Translations under genes and position numbers: made by a program
Notes under the pieces: model-generated
What the model was told of the DNA's origin: nothing
Databases searched by the model: none
Seen by the model: the letters and a program-made list of their open reading frames with translations, nothing else
Assembly (NCBI GenBank): GCA_963853835.1
Contig: OY970820.1
Span: 14,435,373-14,499,372, forward strand
DNA: 64,000 nucleotides
DNA from: Calendula officinalis
Lineage: Eukaryota; Streptophyta; Magnoliopsida; Asterales; Asteraceae
Direction: 5' to 3'
In this document: in pieces, positions 22,901-33,485 of the stretch
How the letters are laid out: every line of letters starts with the position of its first letter
How positions within the stretch are numbered: the stretch's first letter is position 1

Positions 22901-25259
22901 TTTATTTAAATGTATTAATACTCGATTGATGATGATTGTTTGGAGAAGAAACCGCCAATTGTACGAGTAAGGCGGCAAAGTCAAACCCCCTCTAATGGCT
23001 TCGTGCAAACCTTGTATATGCTTACAGTTAGTTAATAATTAATGAAATTTATTAGTTAGACTTCCAATTATATTAAACCAAAAAAATCATTTTAGTTTTA
23101 TAAAAATCATAAATTTGTCATTAATAACGAATGACAAAAAATAAACACAAATGAAGTTGATTTAATTTTAAACGGATAGTAATGTAGCAATCTATTTTAG
23201 AAGATAATTTATTTAGTAGAAGTGTTGATGAAACCGACAAACCATAGCAAGTCTTGCGGTATGACAATTCTCATACGGCCAACTAGTTTGAAAAGAATGA
23301 AAACATTATAACCAGTTCGGCCGATGGTTTGAGAGGTAGGACCGATTGTGTATCCCGGACCTGGTGTCTAATTAAAATGTAATAAATTTTGTTTCCTTGA
23401 TAAGTAGAGAAGCTATTTAAGTGTATATTTCCTTGATAAATAACATAAAAAATTATATTGTTCGTTTATCATTTAATCTAGACATTTATATTGATCAAAT
23501 TAGTATGAAGATAAGTATGAAAATTCAGTAAAAAATAACACCATTCTCTCAAAATATAGACTGATTGATTTAATTTGCATGTTTAATATAAAATTTGTTT
23601 CATCTTTAACACTTAGGAATGAAGATGTCCCCATGTTTCCGTCCACCGCCATCTCTTTTTCTAGATACGGAAACAATAACAACGATTCTCAATTCTTCAA
23701 GTGAGGGTGCGGAGGATGTAAGATATAGACAACCATGTTTTTAACTAAGAGACACCCGACAAGAGTATAAGTGAGAGTATATGAGGTGTGTACATACATA
23801 TAAGTACATAACCAAGTAAAGGCCGAAATGTGTGCGAATATGATGTGTGTTTGATAGTACGGTGAGAAAGCAAAAAAACATATAGATATAAATGAGTCAA
23901 TTAGTCCTACATCGTTTCTGGGATGTATCCTTACCACCTTCCCACCTATTTAAAAGGAGAATATAGATTTCAATTAACCAATGCGCGATAAGCTTAATTT
24001 AAATGGCTTATAGTTATAACCACAACGCCGAATTTTATTGTATTTATTTTCGCTCAACCTATTCTTTTAATTTTCTTTCTTCGTAACATATTTTTTTCTC
24101 GTAGATCTTTCTAAAGCCGTATCGGCGTATCCATTACCCCTCTCCCAGGTAATCAATACGTTCGATTAATGGCTTTGCTAGTAACTCGGTTAAATATTTG
24201 TACATTACTAATTTTTTGTGTATTTAGCATGTCACGATAACTACATGTGCAAATCATTTGCATTGTATCATTATTCATTATAGTGGCTTGTTTTCCGATA
24301 TCTCATTTGAAGGGATTAATAATTATTGGTGTTGCATGATAGTCCTTTGAAGAGATTGAATATTGTTGTTGTTTTATTATAGTGGCCTGTTTCATAACTT
24401 ACCATTTATGAGGTTATCAATTCCTTAACTAGATCGATCGAGTGTATAAAGTTTGGCCTCAAGCATCGGTAACTTCCATTTGTCGCTCAATCTGAAGTGA
24501 ACCAAATCGAGGAGCTTTCTTTCTAACAAAGTGTAATAAAAAACACTTAGAAAGTTCAAGTTAGTCCCTTGAATCTGATTAGCCAAGATATTATCAGAAT
24601 ACAGACTTGACATATCTTATAAATACACGTGAAAGTTAAAGATTAGTTAAAGCATCTAAAAGTTACCATTATCACAATTTTCTAATCTGAAATTATCTCA
24701 AATTCAAATACTGAACAAAAATTTTAATCCTATCTTACTCAAACAGTATCTGCTTAATGTTTGTATGAGAAATTCAGTTTGTTGACACACGAATCCATGA
24801 GACAATTTAGAGATGATCTTAATTAGTTTGAATGTGTGCAACAATATGGTTTGTATATGCTTTTCAGAGTACAAAGAGACGATATCAAATGACCAAAAAC
24901 CGCCAACCAAATTAATTACTCTCCATTTAGAGTTAATGAAAATGCTTTTCGGTCTTGCACCATTTTCTCTGGTTTTTTGTGTCCAAAAATTTGTCACGCT
25001 ATGACTTTAAAGTATCAGATTGTAGAATATAGGGGTGCAAAACCGAACCAAAAACCAAAAAAAACACCCAACCCTATAAATCGATTTTACGGGTTCCATA
25101 TTTGAGAAACCTAGATACAATATTAACATGCTTTTTCCATATAACACAAAACCTTGCCATTCTAATGTTTATAATAGATCCAGAAATCGTTCATATTTCA
25201 AACGGAACAATTAAATTTGATCATGTCAAATATATACAAAATGGAAATCGTGATTTCTG
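22901..25259. other. Intergenic, no gene supported
   Basis: AT-rich. At 25031 one end of an aggggtgcaaaaccgaacc-type repeat is visible without a partner. The short ORFs lack domains or splice structure. The 3' UTR of the TLDc gene would lie at the right edge. Confidence 0.45.
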
Positions 25260-27363
25260 CTACCAACGACAAATTCCAGGTGCCTCTGTTTGCAACATTG
25301 ATATTGCCTCTTGGTACTCTGAAGCATATACAAACCCCCACAACTGCATACATATAACACCATATGGATTCAATTGTCAAATAAATCGAATTTCATAAAA
25401 ATTAAGCAAAAAGTATTTGGGTATATATGCTAATTAAGTTAAAAGACTGGAATTTGTTGTTTTCAAACTGAAATTGAATTATAAATTTTATCTTTCAATT
25501 ATTTTACTTGAGGAAATTAAGATATTGGTCAATTTAAGATGTTTATAGTAATCTAATTCACAGATGTATTTTTCAACATATTTCAATCAATATTATGACA
25601 ATGTTTTTGCTAACTAACTGATTTGAAAAAGACTCATCTGAACTTTGTTACTTGTAATTACACTATGTGGGAGAAAAAACGCACCTCAATTTCTTTGACT
25701 TCAAACTCTTGAGTATGTGATAAACACGAGTTACCGTACGTTTCTGAGGCCAAACTTGACCCATTCAATCTGAAGGAAAAAAGAAATGTAAAATTGCCAA
25801 TTGATGATCTCAAAAAAAAAAAAAAGTAGTAAAGCAAGACTCTTACAAGTCACTATCAAGATACAATGCAAAATGATTGCCTCCACCAAGTGCTAAATAC
25901 TCGGTTGAACACAAAGTGAAATAACGATTCACACCTGTTAAAATGCATGACCAATTACGTTTTAACCCGACCCATATCTTGACCCGTTATCCAACCGACC
26001 CGGCCCGGAAACTAGAGTACCTGTAGGACGAAATATAACTGGATGACCACTTGTATTTGTAAAAACAAATGTATTATTTGATCCCTGATATCTTTTCTTT
26101 GTTGACGGTCTCAAGGGTGCCTCAACTAAACCACCAAACACCGCACCTTTACGATCTCCAACAACCTGAAATATGTTTTACAAATTTACAATTTATTCTT
26201 TTTATAATCATAATCAAGATTTCATAATTACAATTTACATACCAGCATACTCAACCCAGTACAAAGATTGCTTCTTCTATATAAAGTTGACAAAGATATA
26301 CCATGCCTCCATGTACTGCATATGAAATTCAAAATATATAATAAATACATAATCCGCTAAAAAAAATATCACGTACTATACCTGTACAGCAAGACCCATT
26401 TTTTTCCTTGACTCAAAACCGGGAGTGCAACATAAAGAGCAGCCCGTGTATCTGTGGTCATAAGCTGTGACGGTTCTGACATATTTGGAAGTTTGGGTCC
26501 GCTCGGGTTTTCCATATGAACCCCTTCATTTGACCCAGATTGAGAGCCCGTTTCTTTCTCATCATCAATCTTTAATTCGGTATTTACTTTTCCCGATGCA
26601 TGAAACCGGTACCCACCACTATATCTTGCAGCCTGGGTGAGAGCTTTACCGATTGACTGTTTTCCTCTGGAAAATAGACCTTTTTTCCCACTGTTTTCTT
26701 TCGACAAAATGTTTGTGGATGATGAATCGTTGGATCCTGCATATTCGGATTTGTTTTCTGTTCTTCCCGTTGATAATAGCGAGTAGAGAAATGCAGGGAA
26801 AGATGATGTGTCGGGACCGTCAACTAATACGGGGACGTCTTCTTCTGGATTGCATTGTTGTGTATTTCTTCTCGGTTCATTACTCAAATCTCCCTAATGA
26901 AAATAGATACTGTGAATTGTGAAATCATCATACTTGTTAAAATTCATTACTAAACCCTAACTTGATGTATAACATTTCATGTAATTGAACATTTGGAATA
27001 TAAATTTCACATGCGCTAAAAGGAGATAAAAACCTAAAAAACTACAAAGATCAAACAATTGCTACATAAACGCCAGATTAAGAAACCCTAGAGGTACGAA
27101 ATAGGATTTCAAATTGACGATCATGAACTGAACTCACCGTGATCGAAACGATTAAATTAAAATTAGAAAGTTAAACAGCTTCAAAATCCCCAAAAGTAAC
27201 TTACAGAACGAGGAGAGTGATTCGATGAGGGTTTATCAGAAATTGGATTGAGAATAACGGTGGCAAGATCAGACACAAAATGAGCCGCTTTGTTCCTAAT
27301 CGAAGTAGTCAAACGTTGATGCTGGTGATGTTCTTGCTGCTGTTGCCTCCTGCCCAATTTCAT
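25260..27363 (-). CDS. TLDc-domain protein (OXR / oxidation-resistance family)
   Basis: Seven exons on the minus strand: 27363-27205, 26893-26382, 26315-26243, 26165-26021, 25934-25847, 25769-25685 and 25343-25260, all in phase, giving 381 aa. The N-terminus is basic and Gln/His-rich, followed by a Ser-rich linker. From about residue 175 the TLDc fold appears: STWRHGISLSTLYRR, then VVGDRKGAVFGGLVEAPLRP, NNTFVFT, TEYLALGGGNHFALYLD, SETYGNSCL and LWGFVYAS. TLDc proteins protect against oxidative damage, and some bind the V-ATPase; the plant role is less clear. Exon 7 was recovered by its LWGF motif; without it the frame would read through a good donor (GAG|GTGCGT). No breaks are seen. Confidence 0.9.
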
Positions 27364-28300
27364 CGTTGTTGTTACGATTGTAATTAAGAAGTATGTGTAA
27401 AGTATATCTTCGCTAAAATTGAGGTTGAATTATCATGTTTACATGGAAGAAATTGGAGGGTGATGAAGAAGAATTGAAGCAGTAGTGAATTTGGTGGTGT
27501 TTGGCTGGTAGAGTTGGCAGCGTTGAGTAAATTATAAGGAAGAAGAAGACGTGGTCGTGTGATTTTACAAAGTAATTCAAGGGTCAGACAATAACATAAA
27601 ATGTTCCGCAAAAGAAATGAATTATCGATGATATTTATAAATAAATTTTAATTTTAAAGTTATCTTTATTTCTTGCGATCAAACATATGAAAATTAACGA
27701 CCAAACCCACATAGCCGGCGACCAAATCCATTGTCTCTTTATTTCTTGCGATCAAACATGTGAAATGGAAGGATTACACTACTTGAAAGAGAGTAATTAT
27801 TCTAAGGCTATACTAGATCTAAGATAATCGAATACAAGCATGCCTTACATTATGACACTCTCCTGAATATAAAGTGTGACTAACAACCCAACTAACTTTC
27901 TCCCTGAGCTGGCATGCACACCCTTCTTAGATCTTCTAGAATATGTATAACGGAAAGGTTGGTCCCCACCCCCTCCAAGTGTATCACAATCTTAACTTCT
28001 AGGGTGTAGCCTAGAAACCAATATTAAGAAGTAAAAAAAAGCTCAAACATGTTTTGTCTTCTCAATCCAGACACAAACCAAGAATCAGTATAATTTGATC
28101 AGGTCATGTAGTATATATATTGAAAGTAGTGAATTGTTCAATATGCTCCAACTTTTAATCAAAGTCCCAAGGGACAAAGTACAACAATTGGATCAATAAT
28201 AATTAATGATCAAGATTAATTACATGATTTATTCATGGACGTGACGCATTCTGGTTAATATGCATCGTGTTTTGGCTCGTATTTATGAGATCGTGCTGCA
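27364..28300. other. Upstream region of the TLDc gene; small direct repeat
   Basis: A direct repeat, tctttatttcttgcgatcaa, occurs near 27663 and 27738. No coding gene is supported. Confidence 0.5.
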
Positions 28301-28349
28301 AAAAAAAAACTACAAAACTTGGTGAAAAGCTCCATTTTTCCTTCCTTTC

Positions 28350-28803
28350 TTGTAATTAGCATGAAATCATAGAACAAACATAATTAGAAGTATTTGACCA
28401 TAATTATAATGATTTCTAGCTAAAATCATTAGATATAGCCAAAATAATGATGTATTTTATGTATAATTTTGGCTATATGAGGATTATGATTAAAAGATTG
28501 AAAAGCATACAAATACTGATTCAATCCATACTTGATGGTTTGATGATGATTTTGGTGGAAAAGATGAAGAAGAGAGTTAGGGCTTTTAGAGAGAGAAATT
28601 CTAGAGAGAAGGAGGAGAACAATTGCAGAATTGTGTGATTTGATTAATGCCAAAAGTTATGGAATCAAGCCTCACACTTTGGTATTTATACTATGACTTA
28701 ATTCCATGGTTAATTAGGACTAATCCTAATCAAAACTAAACTTATATACAATGTTTCAATATACCCCCTAGACTATCTATTACAATATATTTAGTACCTA
28801 ACA
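28350..28803 (-). mobile_element. LTR of a minus-strand Copia-like retrotransposon (one end only)
   Basis: On the minus strand a purine-rich tract (aaagggggagat, 28815-28804) is followed directly by TGTTAGGTAC at 28803. This is the usual polypurine tract/LTR junction, and it matches the junction type of the intact element at 43571-43581. A TATAAATACC box on the minus strand (about 28690) and a CT-rich leader follow. The far end of the LTR and the target duplication could not be set. Confidence 0.55.
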
Positions 28804-30260
28804 ATCTCCCCCTTTGTAATACTAGTCTAGGTTGCATATCTTTGAAGACTTCTGTGTTTGTAAGGCCGGAGCTGAGATTTGAACTGTTGAGCAGTTATGT
28901 TGATAAAACAGCATCAACCTTTGATCATCGGTGACAGACATACTTTTAATTGGCTTTTCAACCAATATAAAGTATTCCAGAAGACTTCATGCAAATCGAC
29001 TGAATGTAGACCCATAAATAGAGCGGTTAGCAGCGTAAGTCCTTTCTTGAAGTTGTGGTGTTTGTCGATTTGCTGTTGATCCTTGGTTCCTGATGTTTGT
29101 TGAAGTTGAAGCAGTGCGGAATGTTGTTATGATTTGGATTGTCTGACCGTTGTTGTTAATGTTGGAGTACGGTCATAGAATCCCTGGTCTGATGTATTGA
29201 CTGTTGTTGATAAGATTGGAGTACAATCATCAGATCCTCTATCAGACATAGTGACCGTTGTTGATAAGAGCGGAGTACGGTCGTCTGATCTTCGCACGAG
29301 AAAGTATCAGGGTAACCCAGGATCACATAGATTGCATGTTAGCACAACAATTACAGAAACTGTGTGACCTACGTTCAGTGTTGGCATTGATGTTAGCACT
29401 GGTAGGATTTCCATTCAATCATCGTGGAATACCAATATTTTTGGTATCACTATGAATGTTCCGGCAATATCCCAAAGATATGCTTGGTAGAGTGCCCGTG
29501 TCCTAGAGAAATTTAATTCGGTTCTAGACTCTATACGTGGACAAACGAAGGCGAGGACTGGAGGTGGGTCCTCTTTTTCAATATCAACAATCTCCAAATG
29601 AGATGTCGATAGTGGATGTGGTTTTCTCCGTGATTTTGAAACAAGTACTTTTTGTACTTGAGTGGTCAGTGGGGGTTGTGCATTGCATCACTGGGTCCGC
29701 TGAATTATATTTGCATCTTGCAAGAGACTAGAGCAAAAAGAAAGTTACAAGAAAAATTAAGTGGGTCGTGGGTTATTACTCCACTCAATCCAATTTAAAA
29801 TTACATTTTTATCTTTACTATTGATCTAAAGAAAAGAAAAGAGTTTGACATTGTCTCCTAACAAATCTTTCATGGGCTTCTTAGATTGAAAAACCATGTC
29901 GTGACTGTATTATGATGGTGAGCAGATTCAGCGGCATTGAAGATTGAATGTCAAAATAGAAGGGCATGACACTATTAAATCGATTTGGATTTTGAAATTA
30001 TAGTCAGAAATCAGGGATTAATTCATTCTTTCCATATATTTCTGAATCAATTCCTAATTGGAGGATGGATACCTTCGATGCTCGGATTTGTGTCCCGTTG
30101 GAAGATTGAATGGCAAAAGTGAAGGGAGTAATTGGTTCCTTGAATATACTACTGAATCAGGGAGTAAAAAATTAAGTGAACATATATTAGTTGATGACGG
30201 AAAGTAATGCGCACATAGAATAATAGCTCGTGTTAATAACTCGAAAGGCGCATTTTTGAG
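28804..30260 (-). mobile_element. Decayed internal region of the retrotransposon with a ~60-bp tandem repeat
   Basis: Non-coding sequence upstream (minus strand) of the polypurine tract. At 29140-29290 a unit of the form gaccgttgttgataag...ggagtacggtcatcagatcc repeats about three times. No gag or pol domain is readable, and the other LTR was not found, so this is a truncated or rearranged copy. Confidence 0.35.
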
Positions 30261-30269
30261 ACTTGCATG

Positions 30270-30680
30270 TGCCATATTCAAAGTTCTAAAAAGCGCGCTA
30301 AATTATAAGGTGTGGCGACGACATTACGAAACAGGTCATGGTAGTGATGTAAGGTGTGGCGTAAGATAAGGCGTTATAAACCTCGACTTATGGTGAGTTT
30401 TTTTGAAGCTAGCTAAGAAAATTGATATTTTTTTTTGAAAAAAAAAATGAATCAAATATATATTTATAAATTTAGATGTACACTTTTGTGAATTTTATGT
30501 ATAAATTATCATATAAATCAATAGAGTTATTTTTTTTTTTTGTGAATTTGGTATACATATATATTAATAATCTTTCTTTGTATAATCGTATATATAATTA
30601 TAACTTACGTATTAAATTACCATCTTACTTCACACCTTAGGAAACGTCATGACTTCTAAGTTCTAAGGCTTGAGACTTGA
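30270..30680. mobile_element. Decayed relative of the GC-rich hAT element
   Basis: The left end caaagttctaaaaagcgcgc and the words aaggtgtggcg and aggcgttata match the family at 2726-3148. The right end (ttctaaggcttgagacttg) is a weak inverse. The central AT-rich block is also shared in character. No clear target duplication was found. Confidence 0.5.
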
Positions 30681-30700
30681 TCATGCTACCATATCAAGAA

Positions 30701-30900
30701 CCACAAGGGTGATGGCCTAGTGGTTGAACTTGATCTCTGAAAGGGTTAAATTCCCAGGATGTCCGGGGTACAATCACTGCTAGGAGCAAAAAAAATCCTC
30801 TTGTGGTCATAGAGGTTCACCTGCGCCGATTTCAGGTTACCTACAAAGTGGCTGGTCTCCCTGGATTATATGTTTAGAACAATCTACCTTTGAAGATAGA
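30701..30900 (+). mobile_element. SINE-like, tRNA-derived element
   Basis: The A-box-like word tggcctagtggt (30713-30724) is followed about 20 bp later by the B-box-like ggttaaattcc (30744-30754). The body after it (ccggggtacaatcactgc...tggctggtctccctgg) resembles a SINE tail. Both boxes lie on the plus strand. There are no tRNA stems. The limits are approximate. Confidence 0.55.
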
Positions 30901-31610
30901 ACATCTCCATTAAGAATTTGGAAATTCAGAAATTGAAATGAGCCAACAACCCCAAAGATGGATTATATCGCTCATATTTGATAACAAAAGATTTTTTAAG
31001 TTTTATCATAAGAGGTTTGTGACCTTTTAATCAATTTGAATTTTAAGACGTTTTTCAAAAATTTATGGAGAAAAACAAAGGTTCTGAATCTAATTTTTTT
31101 ATTAAATTATAAATAAGAGTTTAAAAAATTTTGAAAAAAACAAATAAGGTATGTTAAATATTATTATAGTAATTTACTATTAAAAAAAGACTTTAATAAT
31201 ACTAACAGTCTTTAGGGCATTAAAAGTTGTACACTAAATGTTGTAAAAAAAGATCTTTAAGTACATTAAAAGTTGTACAATAATTTATGTACGAGTATTT
31301 CTAAATTTAAATGGTTGTTATATATTAATGTACAAATTTCTAATGCATATTAAGGGTTGTCATATCAAAACCCTTAAAATAATGAATAGAGTAAAAAAAA
31401 AGGCTAGAAACCATTAAAAGTTGTTTAACTAGAGTTGAGTTGTGTTCTAGGAAGTCCACTCTAAAACAAAGTTTCAATTAACAAATTTTAGTCATTGAAT
31501 AAAAAAGTCAAATGGTCAAGATTAATCCCTTAAACATCATCAGCATCAAATCAAATTTGATTGAATACACAACCACCACCACTATTGTCGGCCACTGTCG
31601 CCGCCAACCA
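30900..31610. other. AT-rich spacer, no gene seen
   Basis: No ORF, RNA gene or complete transposon was recognised. Confidence 0.5.
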
Positions 31611-31616
31611 CCGATG

Positions 31617-31762
31617 CAATCACATGTGATTGGATAATGAATCACTTGTGATTGAAAGCGGCCATCGGTAGCGGGGGTTGACGGTGGTCGGCAGAGGTTG
31701 GCGGTGGTGGTGGTCGGCGGTGTACAATCATATATGATTTAATACACAATCACACGTGATTG
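31617..31762. repeat. Cluster of 14-bp palindromes (AATCAnnnnTGATT)
   Basis: Four near-perfect palindromes occur at 31618-31631 (core CATG), 31640-31653 (core CTTG), 31726-31739 (core TATA) and 31748-31761 (core CACG...). GGTGG/GGCGG-rich sequence separates them. A fifth partial copy (aatacacaatcacattt) lies at about 45917. They could be protein-binding sites or transposon debris. Confidence 0.55.
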
Positions 31763-31823
31763 AAAGTGGCCAGAGGTGGCGGGAGGTTGCCGGTGGTAGT
31801 GGGCGGCGGTGTACAATCATATA

Positions 31824-32030
31824 CTTCCTCCGTATCAAAATAAGTGAATCACTTTCCTTTATGGGATGTATCAAAATAAGCGAATCACTTTAATAATTTG
31901 CCTTATTTGGTAAGTTTTTATTTTTAAAATTACCTCTTTACCATTACTTTATACCTTTTTAAACATCATTAAAGGTGTGGGGACTCATCCATTTTTGTCA
32001 TCTCTACTACTTATAATGCATTTAGGACCT
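31824..32030. mobile_element. Stowaway-like MITE, left part only
   Basis: It begins cttcctccgtatcaaaataa, identical to the left terminus of the element at 1647, and repeats atgtatcaaaataagcgaat internally. The matching right end is not present nearby. A worn right-end-like terminus (attaagttattttaatacaa, then ggaagta) lies at 45887-45911. Confidence 0.6.
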
Positions 32031-32618
32031 TTCTATATTTAGATTGCTAAAAATTCAGCCAAATAGTTTCTAATTATGGAAGCAATTAATTTAATTAAAA
32101 AAAGCACAAGTCAGGTTACGAACCTAAGACCTAAGCGAACAATAACAATACCGAAACCAGCTAATCTACTTGTGGGATTCGTTAAGTTAACTAAACTTAT
32201 GTCTATTAAACGAACATACTATTGGCTATTAGTTCCATTAGCCGGATCTGTTAATTAGCAGGGCACACGCAATAGGTCCATTAGGTCACGAGAAGAGTGA
32301 TGGACACCAACAGTTCAGTATACGAGAAGGCTAATGGGCGCCCCCTCGATTCCTTCATCCCTTTCCTCGATTGATTTAAGCCTCCTCGATTCTTCAATTA
32401 TGTGGGTTGCTTTAATCTCTGTCCTTCTGCAAATGGCTCCTCGGTTCCTTAAATCTTGCGTCAAAATTTCACCCTATAAATACAGCCATCAGCCAAATAC
32501 ATATCTACAATTCCGTACGATTCGAATTTGAGGTATGTAATATTGTTAAGAAATGTATTTTTATACTGTTTCTGTCTAATCGTGTATCTTTATATTGTAA
32601 TTATGATTTCTTTCCTGT
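32031..32618. other. Spacer with no supported gene
   Basis: Short ORFs here lack domains. The stretch before 32619 ends in a pyrimidine-rich ttctttcctgtcaag that would serve as a splice acceptor for the fragment below. Confidence 0.45.
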
Positions 32619-32769
32619 CAAGTTGTAGTTGGATTCGTTTCATTTGGAGTTCTGCGGGACGTTTCAAAGCCTTTGGAAGATGATTGCCAGCACAAAATAT
32701 TCACATTTCTGGTGATGAAGGTCTTGACACGTCCGTCCTGGCATTCAAGTGCTCATATTCTTGGACAGG
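32619..32769 (+). pseudogene. Threonyl-tRNA synthetase-like exon fragment
   Basis: The frame reads SKPLEDDCQHKIFTF; after a frame change GDEGLDT is readable, and then WHSSAHILGQ, ending in CAG before GTAATG, a splice donor. PLE-DC...WHSSAHILG is the junction of the TGS and editing domains of threonyl-tRNA synthetases. Two small indels (near 32711 and 32733) break the frame. The Sirevirus-like element begins 9 bp after the exon end. No other exon of the enzyme was recognised in the window. This is a fragment, not a gene; assignment is from recalled family motifs. Confidence 0.55.
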
Positions 32770-32778
32770 TAATGATTT

Positions 32779-33397
32779 TGTTAGAGCAAAACACAGATCA
32801 ACTTATTACTGATGCTGCAGTTAGTACTAATCATACTTAGTACTGATGGGGCAGAACATGTTACTACTGATGAAGTTGATACTGGTGTATACTATAACTT
32901 AGTTACTACTGATCATGCAAAGATTGAAGATACTACTGATCTTAGTAGTTACTACTGACGATGGTTTCTGGACTTACTACTGATCACCAAGTTTACTACT
33001 GATGTTACATATTTACTACTGGTGATGAGTTTTACTACTGATACGCGTTTTTGGAGAATATCAAGTCCGAGATCTTCGTAGAGATAGTTATAGAATGTAA
33101 ATCAATGTATATTTTTACTATTCAATGTAAATCAAAGTCCTAGAATAACTAGGGTAAATAGTTTAGCTTCAAGGACTATTATAAATAGTTCCTTACGAAT
33201 TGTAAACGTACGTGTGTATTGTTAACTCAATAATATACATTGAAGCTTTTTGTGAAACTGTGTTCTTAATACTTTCACATATTATTTACAGTTCATCGTT
33301 CTTAATTACATTGATATAGTGTTGATCCGCTGCAACTTCTATATTCAATTAGATCTAAAGTGTTTATTAACTTTTCTATAGTTAATCGATCCTGACA
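32779..33397 (+). repeat. 5' LTR
   Basis: 619 bp. TACTACTG occurs eight times in its first 265 bp (starts 32862, 32904, 32931, 32950, 32975, 32994, 33014, 33033). A TATAAATA box at 33180-33187 is the probable promoter. TG...CA ends. Confidence 0.95.
33180..33187 (+). promoter_or_regulatory. LTR TATA box
   Basis: TATAAATA in the 5' LTR, downstream of the TACTACTG cluster, where U3/R would be expected. The same box is at 43982-43989 in the 3' LTR. Confidence 0.65.
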
Positions 33398-33399
33398 AG

Positions 33400-33411
33400 T
33401 GGTATCAGAGC
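33400..33411 (+). other. Primer-binding site (initiator tRNA-Met)
   Basis: TGGTATCAGAGC, two bases after the 5' LTR. This is the standard plant Copia minus-strand primer site. Confidence 0.92.
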
Positions 33412-33485
33412 TTATTGGTTCTAGATCTACTATTTGTTAAGAACAACAAAAAGTTTTAATCTTTAAAACACACATATTGTTAATC

